From Nocardioides sp. Root240 (GTDB lineage: Bacteria; Actinomycetota; Actinomycetes; Propionibacteriales; Nocardioidaceae), in contig NZ_LMIT01000011.1 in assembly GCF_001428825.1 (NCBI RefSeq), forward strand, positions 34,093 to 77,972: 43,880 nucleotides of DNA, read 5' to 3'. The notes beneath the pieces were generated by a model, which was not told the origin of the DNA, did no database searches, and saw only the letters and a list, made by a program, of their open reading frames with translations. Shown here one piece after another: positions 14,357 to 22,231 of this stretch (the first letter of the stretch is position 1; the number at the start of each line of letters is the position of its first letter). The position numbers and the translations under genes were made by a program.

Positions 14357-14381
14357 TGTCACCTATCCGTGCAGCAGACCC
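14357..14381 (-). repeat. Right inverted repeat of the IS3 element
   Basis: On the minus strand this reads GGGTCTGCTGCAC-GGAT-AGGTGACA, the partner of the left end. The exact outer boundary could differ by a base or two. Confidence 0.7.
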
Positions 14382-14470
14382 GAATCGGGGCGCGATTCGC
14401 TGCGTTCGTTGTTGGGCTGGCCGCAGTGCTCGCCTACATCGCGTGGTACGCCCGTACAACTCGTGCCTGA
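14382..14470 (+). other. Possible C-terminal fragment of a membrane protein
   Basis: Directly after the right IS end a plus-strand frame reads FAAFVVGLAAVLAYIAWYAR and stops at 14470. It looks like one transmembrane helix with a short basic tail. Upstream the frame enters the IS, so it may be the 3' end of a gene cut by the insertion. No start is visible. Chance cannot be excluded for so short a piece. Confidence 0.3.
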
Positions 14471-14529
14471 GGAGGCTTGGTTGTAACGCCCGACCCCTCA
14501 TCCAGTCAACCGCGTCTGCGGAACTTCTC

Positions 14530-14820
14530 TCAGACCCGCAGACGACTCTGCGCCTTTGCGACATCGTCCTGGCTGAAGTACTTCCGCCGACGTGTCACGC
14601 CGTGTTCGTTGAGCAACTTGAGTACGGATCCCTTGCTCAACCCGAAACTCGGGCATCAGCTTGCCGCGTTGAAGCGCCGTCGACATAGGCCTGCACGAGC
14701 CGCCACACGTCGCTGTCGGACAATCGATCATGCACACGCGCCCACTTTGGCTGCGATTTGGGTACTCGCCCTACTGGCTCCACGACCGGCAGCCGCAGCA
14801 GGGGAGGCCGCTTGGCATGT
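14530..14820 (-). pseudogene. Decayed helix-turn-helix protein
   Basis: Minus-strand fragments in different frames line up into one small DNA-binding protein: PKWARVHDRLSDSDVWRLVQ, AYVDGASTRQ, then after a frame change GLSKGSVLKLLNEHGVTRRR and KYFSQDDVAKAQSRLRV ending at 14530. The join at about 14650 needs two small indels to restore a normal HTH of the RQLADEFGLSKGSV type. The style matches the HTH gene at 19356-19733 and the HTH tails of actinobacterial recombinases. The 5' end is unclear and no start codon is assigned. Confidence 0.5.
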
Positions 14821-14873
14821 AGGGAGTAAGGGACTAGAAGTTCCACCTCAGATGCCTCGCAATGACACCGGCG

Positions 14874-14892
14874 TTGCCAAGAACCTTGGTAA
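14874..14892. promoter_or_regulatory. Inverted repeat upstream of the secreted-protein gene
   Basis: TTGCCAAG-AAC-CTTGGTAA, a dyad with seven of eight bases matching in the arms, lies about 80 bases before the ATG at 14974. It is followed by the AT-rich AAAATCTTCC, unusual for this genome, and could be an operator or part of the promoter. No regulator can be named. Confidence 0.35.
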
Positions 14893-14973
14893 AATCTTCC
14901 AAACTCTGACTTGCGAACCGGGTCACGGGCATACGGTCCACTGCGTCCATACCCCTCTTTCTCGGAGTTGCCC

Positions 14974-16050
14974 ATGCTTCGCAAGAAGAACTTCCTGCTC
15001 GCCTCAACACTGCTGCTTGCGCCACTGGTCGCGGCGCCGTCAGTAATGGCGACCCCGGACGTGTCGGCAGACAGCACCCTGCAGGCGGAAGCCGTCGGCC
15101 AGGCGCCGGAGATCTCGGCCGCCGACGCACGTACCAACCGCGTCCTTGACGACTTGGCTCGACAGTTGGCGGCTGGCGTCTCCGATGCCGGGGTCCGAAA
15201 GTCCGTTCATGCGGCCGTCGGAAAGCGGTTCGACGGTGACGAGGACGCGCTTTGGAGTGCCGTGGCCGAAGGATCGACGTTCAACGCGAAGGTCGCCGCA
15301 GCGGCCAACCGGACGCAGACCAGTCGGACCACGAGCGAGGACATTGCTGCCGCCGCTCGCGCCTATCCCCGGCTTCAGATCGCGGTACCGGTGAACTTCG
15401 ACTCGTGGAATCCGTCCGACTACACCCCCCTGGTTGCGATCCGCCCCCAAGGGGTCGACGACACCACACTCGACACGGTCACTGCCTACGACGCGAAGGG
15501 CAACACCGTGCTGCTCGACGGCCAGACGCCGCCGAAGAACCCCGTGATCGTGGTTGGTCTGAACGAGCGAACCGACGAGACCGGCAAGCTCAAGAACGAG
15601 GAGTCGGTCGATCGCAGCGCCAAGCCGGTCGCGGACACCTCACTTGCAGCCGCTGTGACCTCCTACGAGGTTCGCATGGAGGTGATCTACCTCGAGGATG
15701 ACAAGGAAGGCTGGACCGGGGGCGACGCCGAGATCAACATGGAGTCGAAGGGCGACGGCTGCGGCTTCGTCTACGACGACTACAACTGGGAAGAGCTCAA
15801 CAACGACGGCGACGGGTGGCAGAAGTCGCGCTACCTAGGCCGCACCACCTGCGCCGTGGTCTTCTACTGGTGGGAAGACGACGGCGGGAGCTTCGACTAT
15901 TCCCTCGAGTGGAAGGGCTTCAAGTTCGGTGTCCAGATGGACAATGACGACGACAAGATCGGCGGCGGCCGAGTCCCTTACTCGGACTTTGCAGGCGCCA
16001 ACGACTGGGACCAGTTGTCCTGGACGGCGCTTTGGCAGATGACCAGTTAG
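14974..16050 (+). CDS. Secreted protein of unknown function
   Basis: A 358-residue protein with a clear Sec signal peptide: MLRKKNFLLASTLLLAPLVA with a likely cut after about residue 27 (VMA-TPD). The mature part starts Ala/Asp-rich (about 30-120), then has a beta-rich core beginning LQIAVPVNFDSWNPSDYTPL and containing NPVIVVGLNERTDETG, and an acidic C-terminal domain rich in Trp, Tyr, Asp and Gly (DGCGFVYDDYNWEELNNDGD). The layout recalls DUF3103-like secreted proteins, but I cannot confirm the family. The ATG at 14974 is the signal-peptide start. A strong terminator follows 24 bases after the stop, so it is probably transcribed alone. Confidence 0.85.
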   Translation: MLRKKNFLLASTLLLAPLVAAPSVMATPDVSADSTLQAEAVGQAPEISAADARTNRVLDDLARQLAAGVSDAGVRKSVHAAVGKRFDGDEDALWSAVAEGSTFNAKVAAAANRTQTSRTTSEDIAAAARAYPRLQIAVPVNFDSWNPSDYTPLVAIRPQGVDDTTLDTVTAYDAKGNTVLLDGQTPPKNPVIVVGLNERTDETGKLKNEESVDRSAKPVADTSLAAAVTSYEVRMEVIYLEDDKEGWTGGDAEINMESKGDGCGFVYDDYNWEELNNDGDGWQKSRYLGRTTCAVVFYWWEDDGGSFDYSLEWKGFKFGVQMDNDDDKIGGGRVPYSDFAGANDWDQLSWTALWQMTS

Positions 16051-16074
16051 CCGTTCCAATCGTCGTTGTGACTG

Positions 16075-16116
16075 TGGTCCGCCCCCCGTGAGCGTTTGCT
16101 CGCGGGGGGCGGACCA
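16075..16116 (+). terminator. Strong terminator after the secreted-protein gene
   Basis: A 19-bp stem TGGTCCGCCCCCCGTGAGC, loop GTTT, then GCTCGCGGGGGGCGGACCA, with a single T-G pair and then TGTTCG. It isolates the secreted-protein gene from the sigma-factor operon downstream. Confidence 0.8.
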
Positions 16117-16248
16117 TGTTCGCACCAACAGAACTGCAACTTCCCGGATCTCGCGGCACGTGGGCGTCGGACTCGACGGGCGACGCAAGCCAAGAAGATT
16201 TTTCGGATTCTGATGACACACTCGTACCAGTCTCGACAGGAACAGAGT

Positions 16249-16818
16249 ATGGAACCCTCAAGCTCGCCCACTCGGGTGCGTGAGCAACGCTTTCGGGAGC
16301 TCTACGACGCGAGCTACGGCGATCTCTTGCGGTTCGTGGCACGCAGAGTGCACCGAAGCCATGCCGAAGACATCGTTGGCGACGTGATGCTGGTCGCGTG
16401 GCGCCGCCTCGATGATGTGCCGGCTGAGCTCTCAGATGCACGGGCCTGGCTTCACGGAGTGGCCCGTAAGACGCTGCAGAACAGCCGGCGCCGCGAGGAG
16501 CGGCACGACGCCGTCGCCGTGCGTCTCGGCGAGGTTCATCGCGGGGAAGAGCACGACCGAACCGACGCAGAGTTGGTCATGTCGCGGGTCGACGTTTCTG
16601 CCGCATGGCGTCGGCTGCCCGCAACCGACCAAGAGGCCCTCGCACTGTCAGTCCTGGACGGACTCACGGCGCCCGAGGCGGCAAGAGTCCTCGGCATCTC
16701 ATCGGCGGCGTTTCGACTACGACTGTCCCGCGCGCGGCGCGCCCTACGGCGCCACCTCAATGCCACTCCTTTCGACCATCTCCCCTCCCATCCTGCCCCT
16801 GAAAGGAGCGCCCAATGA
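16249..16818 (+). CDS. ECF-type RNA polymerase sigma factor
   Basis: A 189-residue group-4 sigma factor. Region 2 spans about residues 10-80 (FRELYDASYGDLLRFVARRV, HAEDIVGDVMLVAWRRLDDV) and region 4 spans about 110-165 (WRRLPATDQEALALSVLDGL, APEAARVLGISSAAFRLRLS with an HTH). It should direct RNA polymerase to a small stress or envelope regulon. The ATG at 16249 fits the usual N-terminus; an ATG at 16213 would add 12 atypical residues. Its stop overlaps the start of the next gene (ATGA), and that gene encodes a single-helix membrane protein, the usual partner layout. Confidence 0.93.
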   Translation: MEPSSSPTRVREQRFRELYDASYGDLLRFVARRVHRSHAEDIVGDVMLVAWRRLDDVPAELSDARAWLHGVARKTLQNSRRREERHDAVAVRLGEVHRGEEHDRTDAELVMSRVDVSAAWRRLPATDQEALALSVLDGLTAPEAARVLGISSAAFRLRLSRARRALRRHLNATPFDHLPSHPAPERSAQ

Positions 16819-17591
16819 CCCGGAACAAGGACGACGTTTTGATCACGGCTGCCGTGCGGGACCTCGACCCGGCGCCGGCCGCCGCACTGACCACGGCCGA
16901 GTGCGAGCGCGCTGAGGCCACTTTTGCTCGAATCGTGGCAACGCCCATTGACGGTCCGGTGCCAGTGGAACCGTCCCGCCCGCGACCGCGTCGCCGGCGA
17001 CTGCTCGTGGCTACCGGTTTGGCTGGCGCCGCGGGCATCACGATCCCGGCGGTGCTGCTCGGCGGAGGCAGCGCATACGCCTCGTGGACGCCGAAGCCCG
17101 AGGCGCTTATCGGCGCCGAGGCCGACAACGCCGGTGCCACGTGCACGGACTTCTTTGGTACGAAGGACCGGGGCGAGCGCGTGACGATCGCCGAGAGCCG
17201 GGGCGACTGGACCTTCGTCCTTCTCGCTGGCAATGAGTCCGAGGCCGTTTGCCTGATGCCCGACAAGGCGGTAGGAAGCGAGACTGTCGGCAGGGAGGAC
17301 GTCTTCGGCTCTCACACCGGCGGTGCCGCCGCTCTGCCGACGCCCGGCGCTGACACCATCAGCGAGGGTACGGCCATGAGCAGCACGACCAGTGAAGGCT
17401 GGTTCACGTGGGCAACCGGAGTTGTCGGCAAGGACGTCATCGGGGTAACCGTGCACAGTTCATCAGGCCTCGACATCGAGGCGTCTGTCGCCAGCGGCAG
17501 GTTTGTCGCGTGGTGGCCGGACGACGGTACGTCGTGGTCGTACACCGTGCACCTCACAGACGGGAGCGACCGACCGGCCCGCCTCCCCTAG
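16815..17591 (+). CDS. Single-pass membrane protein, putative sigma-factor regulator
   Basis: A 258-residue protein translated in coupling with the sigma factor (four-base overlap). Residues 1-65 are cytoplasmic with an Arg-rich end (RPRPRRRR), residues about 66-90 form a membrane helix (LLVATGLAGAAGITIPAVLL), and the rest should lie outside. The outer part has two Cys residues (ATCTDFF and AVCLMP) that could form a disulfide. There is no ZAS zinc motif, so an anti-sigma role is inferred only from position and topology. A terminator follows about 70 bases after the stop. Confidence 0.8.
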   Translation: MTRNKDDVLITAAVRDLDPAPAAALTTAECERAEATFARIVATPIDGPVPVEPSRPRPRRRRLLVATGLAGAAGITIPAVLLGGGSAYASWTPKPEALIGAEADNAGATCTDFFGTKDRGERVTIAESRGDWTFVLLAGNESEAVCLMPDKAVGSETVGREDVFGSHTGGAAALPTPGADTISEGTAMSSTTSEGWFTWATGVVGKDVIGVTVHSSSGLDIEASVASGRFVAWWPDDGTSWSYTVHLTDGSDRPARLP

Positions 17592-17644
17592 GCCCAGCGC
17601 AAGGCTCTGCCGTCGCGCACTTCTACTGGCAGCGGCCCCTGGCG

Positions 17645-17704
17645 AAATGGCATTTTTCACCTCAGAGACCCCGGCGACCCGAGACGCCGGGGTCTCTGCC
17701 ATTT
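17645..17704. terminator. Bidirectional terminator between convergent genes
   Basis: An inner 13-bp stem AGAGACCCCGGCG, eight-base loop, CGCCGGGGTCTCT (17664-17697) lies within an outer repeat AAATGGCA (17645-17652) / TGCCATTT (17697-17704). The A-rich side and the T-rich side make it usable from both strands. It separates the sigma-factor operon from the convergent membrane-protein pseudogene. Confidence 0.75.
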
Positions 17705-17736
17705 GCGCTTCAAGGAAGGCCCCAGGGCACAGCAGG

Positions 17737-18862
17737 TCAAGGCGCAAGGTCTGGTGCCAGCTCCCGCAACCAAGCGCGGTCAAAGTCTGGGTGGTCGCGG
17801 TACGCCAGCAGCATGTGCACCACGGGCTTGGGGAAGCGCCTCGAATCCGCGTTGCTGAGGCGCCTCAGGTCCCTCTCTGGCACGACGCGAGCCACTCGAG
17901 TGATTCCTTGGTTTCCCTGAACTCGCGACGGTCCAGGACCAGCCCGTCCTCATCAACGCCCACCACGCCCGTGTTCTGTTCGAGTCGCCGACGGGCTGCA
18001 GCGCGAGTTGTTCGGTCCGCTGCTCGTTGCTCCTTGAACTCACGCACCGCAGCGCGTGCGCCGGCGAAGGAATTTGACTCCACCGCGCGTCGTGCCGCCA
18101 TGCCGCGGAAGCCGGCGACATCCACCAGAGACCCTCGAAGTTCTACCGCCGCGCCAAGACCGACTCTCAACGGAACCCGTTGGCGATCGTTCCAAATCTT
18201 GAAGTTGATCATCAGAGACTCGTAGCCGGCCCAGAGAGCCACGGCGTACACGTAGGGCACCGCGCCGATGGTGAGCCACATTGGCAGGAGGAACTGGTTG
18301 AGTACGTCGCGTCCATCCAGGTTCGCCTTGTTATCAACGAGGCCTTCGATCGACACGAACAGAAGCGTGACACCGATCAGCACCAGCACAATGCTGGTCA
18401 ATCGCGCCGCAGGTTTTAACTCGTCGTGGTTCTTAGCAAAGGCATCGAGCATCGCCACGAAAGCTGTAAACACCAGCAGCGGGAACTCGAGGTATAGCGG
18501 CAGAACCTCAAGACTCACGAAACATTCCAGGAAGGCGCCGAGTCCCACCGCCTCGACCATGCGCCGCTTTAGGAAGTCCGGGTCCTTGCCCGCTTCACCG
18601 ATGTGAAGGAACCAGACGAATCCTACGAACAGGAACCAAAGCAGAGTGCTGCCCGTGAGCGAGTTTGTCCAGATTCAAACTTGGCCGCCAGCCAAACCAG
18701 AGCGGTGGTCCAAGCGCCAAAGGCGAGTAGGGGGACAGCGATCTTCCAGTTGAAGAAGCTCTTCGCCGCGCCGAGTGCGGACGGGCGAGTAGAGCGTGCA
18801 GACAGCGCGAGCACTACCGCCAGCCCAAGCAATATGAAAGTGGCGAGCTCTCGGCTATTCAT
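17737..18862 (-). pseudogene. Multi-spanning membrane protein broken by two frameshifts
   Basis: Three minus-strand segments join into one protein of about 375 residues. Segment 1 (ATG 18862) reads MNSRELATFILLGLAVVLAL to LVWLAAKFE. Segment 2, after the loss of one base near 18676, reads IWTNSLTGSTLLWFLFVGFV to KESLEWLASCQ. Segment 3, after the loss of one base near 17875, reads RRDLRRLSNADSRRFPKPVV to LRELAPDLAP and stops at 17737. About six hydrophobic helices fill the first 260 residues; a charged tail rich in Arg, Glu and Ala follows. The family is not recognised. The breaks are true decay or sequencing error. An internal GTG at 17895 could start segment 3 alone as a 52-residue ORF, but the continuity favours one gene. 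Confidence 0.7.
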
Positions 18863-18957
18863 CACTGTGACCAACTCTGAGCATAATAGCCCGATTATCT
18901 CACGCAAAGACGCGGCTGCCTAAGGATGAACTCAGGAATAAACGCGACAATGGTCTA

Positions 18958-19359
18958 GTGCCCCGCCTCACCAACCCCGACTACCTCAACCAACGCCAAC
19001 AGCTCATGCGGCTCTACCGCGATGACCAAGGCGCCTTCTCGCACCTGCCACTGCAGGCGCAACATGACTTGCACGTCTTCTTCCAGACGACCAATCTCGG
19101 CACCGACGCAGAGCTGCTCGAAGAACGAGCACGGCACACAGCCGAAGATCCCTCGCTCCCCCAACGTGCTGGCAGGGCATTCACCGCGCTCGACATGACC
19201 AGGCGGGTACGCCCACCGACTCGTGTCCCGAGTAGTAGCCGGCGCATCTACGTCCGCGGCGTCATGAGACCAGACCCTGATGCGACGCAGCTCGCCCGGG
19301 CACTACTCAAGCTCGCCGATGAGCCGAACCGTAGTGACACCGAAGACCGAGCCGCCTAA
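18958..19359 (+). CDS. Hypothetical hydrophilic protein
   Basis: A 133-residue protein starting with GTG at 18958. The first half is predicted helical (LNQRQQLMRLYRDDQGAFSH, LPLQAQHDLHVFFQTTN) and the second half is basic and Pro-rich, ending in another helix (ATQLARALLKLADEPNRSD). No membrane segment and no motif that I recognise. There is no clear Shine-Dalgarno sequence; GACAAT six bases upstream would suit a leaderless transcript. It converges with, and overlaps by four bases, the HTH gene at its 3' end. Codon use is less GC-biased than in the core genes, in keeping with the island. Confidence 0.6.
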   Translation: MPRLTNPDYLNQRQQLMRLYRDDQGAFSHLPLQAQHDLHVFFQTTNLGTDAELLEERARHTAEDPSLPQRAGRAFTALDMTRRVRPPTRVPSSSRRIYVRGVMRPDPDATQLARALLKLADEPNRSDTEDRAA

Positions 19360-19733
19360 CGCTCAGCCACTGACGGCCGCATCACCACGCCAGCACGCAG
19401 CAGCTCCTGCCGCATTGACTGGTACTTCTGATGGAAGCGTTCTGCCACCTGCTGAATCGAGACGCCGCTCTCGTACATCTGAACGGCGGCAGCCACATCG
19501 TCCAGGATCCGCCGTGCCGTCTGATGATGCACCCCGAACTCCCGCGCTATCCCTCGCACCGTCCCACCAGCCTTGTACCGGGACACCAGCTCACCGCACT
19601 CTTCGGCATCCAGCCGCTTGTTCGACTGACGGAGCTGCTGCACCTCATCGGGCTCCCGAGCAGCCTGACACCGCTTCGGTGCAGTCGTCAGCTCAGGAAG
19701 CTTCAGGTTTGAAAGTGATTGCCATAGGAGCAC
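19356..19733 (-). CDS. Helix-turn-helix DNA-binding protein
   Basis: A protein of about 125 residues with two HTH-like units. The first is ECGELVSRYKAGGTVRGIAR followed by EFGVHHQTARRIL; the second is MYESGVSIQQVAERFHQKYQ. The N-terminus LSNLKLPELTTAPKRCQAAR resembles small HTH proteins that accompany integrases in actinobacterial mobile elements. GTG at 19733 or 19736 is the likely start, without a clear ribosome-binding site. It stands at the right edge of the island, 20 bases from the next core gene, and could be a regulator or accessory factor of the element. Confidence 0.65.
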   Translation of the reverse strand: MLLWQSLSNLKLPELTTAPKRCQAAREPDEVQQLRQSNKRLDAEECGELVSRYKAGGTVRGIAREFGVHHQTARRILDDVAAAVQMYESGVSIQQVAERFHQKYQSMRQELLRAGVVMRPSVAER

Positions 19734-19752
19734 CACCGACGTCGTCCCGCAA

Positions 19753-20970
19753 CTACGTCGACAGCTCGTCCTCGACGAGGGACGGCCGGGCCGCCACCAG
19801 CCCCAGCAGGTACTGCGGGACGCACAGCGCCAGCAGCACCACGATCGGGACCGTCCAGCCACCGCTGACCGCGTGCAGCACGCCGACCCCGAACGGGCCG
19901 ACGGCCGAGATCAGGTAGCCGGCCGACTGGGTGAAGGCCGACAGCGCCGCCGTGCCCGCCGGCGTCCGCGCCTTCAGCGCGATGAGCGTCAGGATGAAGG
20001 GAAAGGTGCAGGTGCCGGCTCCCAGGGCGAGCGCCCAGAGCGGCGCACCGGTCGACGGGGAGACGAGCAGGCCGACGTACCCGATCGGGTAGCACGCCAT
20101 GATCGCGGTCAGCAGCAGGCCCTTGCGCTCGACCCGCGCGGTCAGCCAGGGGATCACGAGGGAGAGCGGGATGCTGATCCCCGTGACGAGGCCGAGCAGG
20201 AGGCCGGCCTCGTGGGCGCTGGACCCCGCGTCGCGGTAGATCGTGGCCATCCACCCGAAGATCGAGTACGCCTGCAGCGACTGGAGCCCGAAGAAGACGG
20301 CCATCACCCAGCCCAGCCGGGTCCGCGCGACGGCTCCCGCGCCGAGGGAGCGGTCGGGCTCCTCGGCGTGCGCGTCGTGGCGCGCCAGCGCCAACCACGG
20401 CACGACCGCGACGGCAGCGGTGAGCGCCCACGCCAGCAGGCCGCGCCGCCAGTCGAGCTCGGCGCCCGCCTCGGCGATCGGGACGGTCAGCACCGAGGAG
20501 CTGGTGATGCCGACCGCCAGCGCGGTCGAGTAGAGCGAGGTCATCAGCCCGACGCGGTGCGGGAAGTGCAGCTTGACCAGCGACGGCAGCAGCACGTTGG
20601 CGACGGCCATCCCACCCAGGGCGAGGAAGGACAGCAGCAGGAAGAGGACTCCGCTCGCCACGGTCGTCCGGAGCCAGAGGCCGACGACGACCAGGACCAG
20701 TGCGGCGAGGGTGCTGCGGTGCAGCCCGGCCGCGCGAGCGATGCGCGGCGCCAGGGCGCCGAGGGTCGCGAAGCTGAGCACCGGGAGCGTGGTGAGCAGG
20801 GCGGTTTCCGCCGCTCCCATCCCCAGCCCGGTCGACACCTCGTCCAGCAGCGGCCCGACGCTGATGGCGGCCGGCCGGAGGTTGAAGGCGAGCACGACGA
20901 TGCCGACGACGACCAGCGCCCGCTCGAGCGGACGGGTTCGGTCGGGGGCGCCGGCCGCTTCGGAGGACAT
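19753..20970 (-). CDS. MFS transporter, CynX/NimT-like
   Basis: A 405-residue major-facilitator protein with about twelve membrane helices. It resembles the cyanate/2-nitroimidazole (CynX/NimT) branch: an N-terminal VVVGIVVLAFNLRPAAISVG, then GPLLDEV, LGALAPRIARAAG in the loop after helix 2, and GWMATIYRDAG in the second half. The ATG at 20970 was chosen over upstream starts because those add a long charged, non-hydrophobic extension. It is convergent with nothing and stands alone, followed by the island boundary. Substrate unknown. Confidence 0.88.
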   Translation of the reverse strand: MSSEAAGAPDRTRPLERALVVVGIVVLAFNLRPAAISVGPLLDEVSTGLGMGAAETALLTTLPVLSFATLGALAPRIARAAGLHRSTLAALVLVVVGLWLRTTVASGVLFLLLSFLALGGMAVANVLLPSLVKLHFPHRVGLMTSLYSTALAVGITSSSVLTVPIAEAGAELDWRRGLLAWALTAAVAVVPWLALARHDAHAEEPDRSLGAGAVARTRLGWVMAVFFGLQSLQAYSIFGWMATIYRDAGSSAHEAGLLLGLVTGISIPLSLVIPWLTARVERKGLLLTAIMACYPIGYVGLLVSPSTGAPLWALALGAGTCTFPFILTLIALKARTPAGTAALSAFTQSAGYLISAVGPFGVGVLHAVSGGWTVPIVVLLALCVPQYLLGLVAARPSLVEDELST

Positions 20971-21132
20971 CGGATCGATCCAACCACGCCGTGCGCACCG
21001 GCACCTTTTCAGAGGCCTTGTGCGAACGGCCGTGACCGCTAACATGACGCCCGTTCGTCTTTTCCGGGACGGACGCCGGCAGATCCCCGGGCTGGGGGCT
21101 GCATCCGGGAACGGCTGCTCCGCCGAACTGCC

Positions 21133-22065
21133 ATGGGGGAAACCTTGCTCCGACCGCGCCATGCCCTGATCGCCGCCCTGCTGGCTGCCCTGGTCGCCCT
21201 GCCCGCGATCGGCGCACCCGACGGCGCCACCGGCCCGGCGGTCGCCGATGCGACCGCCCGCGTGGCGGCGACGGCCCCGACCGACGCCTGCGGGGTGCGG
21301 CCCAAGCGGCCCGACGGCACCTACTACGCCTGCTCCTTCATCGACGGCTTCGGCGGCACGGCGCTCGACCGCCGGAAGTGGGCCGTGACCGAGACCAAGG
21401 TCAGCGCCATGTCGGGCGGGAGCCTGAGCTGCTACGTCGACAACAGCCGCACCATCGCGGTTAGCAACGGCGTGCTGCGGCTGACGTCGACGTACCTGCC
21501 GACCTCGTTCCGCTGCAAGTCACCCGGCACCACGTGGGCGACCCGCGCGGAGGCGGCCACCATCACCACCCGGTCGCTGTTCACGCAGACCAACGGCCGG
21601 TTCGAGGCACGGATCAAGATGCCCGCCGAGGCCGGCATCGCCGGGTCGCACTCCGCGTTCTGGCTCTACCCCCAGGAGCTCACCTACGGCCGCTGGCCGG
21701 CCTCGGGCGAGGTCGACATCGCGGAGTGGTTCTCCGCCAAGGCCGACCACGTCTACCCGTCCGTGCACTACGGCGGCGAGATCCGCTCGAAGAGCACCGG
21801 CTACGACTGCGCGATGCCGACGTCGTCCACCGCCTTCCACACCTACGCCGTGGAGTGGAACAAGAGCGAGATGAAGTTCTCGTTCGACGGCAAGGTCTGC
21901 TTCACCCATGCCTGGAAGCCGTTCCTGCTGCGCTCGCCCAAGCCGTTCGACAAGCCGTTCTACATGGTCCTCACCCAGGTGTGGGGCAAGGCGTGGAACA
22001 CCCGCGTCTCGGCGATGCCGAGCAAGTCCACGATGCAGGTCGACTGGGTGAAGGTCTGGAAGTGA
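21133..22065 (+). CDS. Secreted glycoside hydrolase family 16 protein
   Basis: A 310-residue secreted enzyme. The signal peptide is at residues 1-28 (HALIAALLAALVALPAIGA). The beta-jelly-roll domain carries the GH16 signature EVDIAE at residues 193-198, with E193 as nucleophile, D195 as helper and E198 as acid/base. Other family blocks are FEARIKMPAE, HSAFWLYP and the closing MQVDWVKVWK. GH16 enzymes cut beta-1,3- or mixed beta-glucans, laminarin or related polymers. The domain ends at the C-terminus with no carbohydrate-binding module. Six or more Cys residues suggest disulfides. It is a single gene, divergent from the MFS gene. Confidence 0.93.
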   Translation: MGETLLRPRHALIAALLAALVALPAIGAPDGATGPAVADATARVAATAPTDACGVRPKRPDGTYYACSFIDGFGGTALDRRKWAVTETKVSAMSGGSLSCYVDNSRTIAVSNGVLRLTSTYLPTSFRCKSPGTTWATRAEAATITTRSLFTQTNGRFEARIKMPAEAGIAGSHSAFWLYPQELTYGRWPASGEVDIAEWFSAKADHVYPSVHYGGEIRSKSTGYDCAMPTSSTAFHTYAVEWNKSEMKFSFDGKVCFTHAWKPFLLRSPKPFDKPFYMVLTQVWGKAWNTRVSAMPSKSTMQVDWVKVWK

Positions 22066-22137
22066 CCCTCGGCTGAGAGCCCGGCCGGGCGCGGAGGCAA
22101 CCGAACCGGCCCCCAGCGCGTCTTTCTCCACGTGACG

Positions 22138-22212
22138 ATGATGTGGACAGCCGCGTTCGTGATGTGGGCCTTCGTGCTGGTGGTCGCCGTGGTGGCGATC
22201 GCTCGCCGCTGA
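22138..22212 (+). CDS. Possible 24-residue membrane peptide
   Basis: A short ORF reading MMWTAAFVMWAFVLVVAVVA and then IARR, one hydrophobic helix with a positive end. Such minute membrane proteins are real in many bacteria, but here there is no clear ribosome-binding site. It starts 72 bases after the GH16 gene on the same strand. Confidence 0.3.
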   Translation: MMWTAAFVMWAFVLVVAVVAIARR

Positions 22213-22231
22213 CCCCACCTCCACCTGCGCA

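Larger units (their letters stand above)
13104..14381 (-). mobile_element. IS3-family insertion sequence (inactivated)
   Basis: An element of about 1278 bases with orfA and orfB on the minus strand. Its ends carry imperfect inverted repeats: GGGTCTGCTGCAC, four variable bases, AGGTGACA (13104-13128) and the same, inverted, at 14357-14381 (21 of 25 bases alike). The stop of orfB lies 32 bases from the left end. No target-site duplication is visible: the flanks are ACG and GAA. orfB is frameshifted, so the element should not move by itself. It sits in the recombinase remnant. Confidence 0.85.

Noticed and set aside
17737..17895. Independent 52-residue gene starting at GTG 17895
   Set aside because: The sequence continues the membrane protein when one base is restored (SCQ-RRDLRRLSNAD), so one broken gene is the simpler reading.
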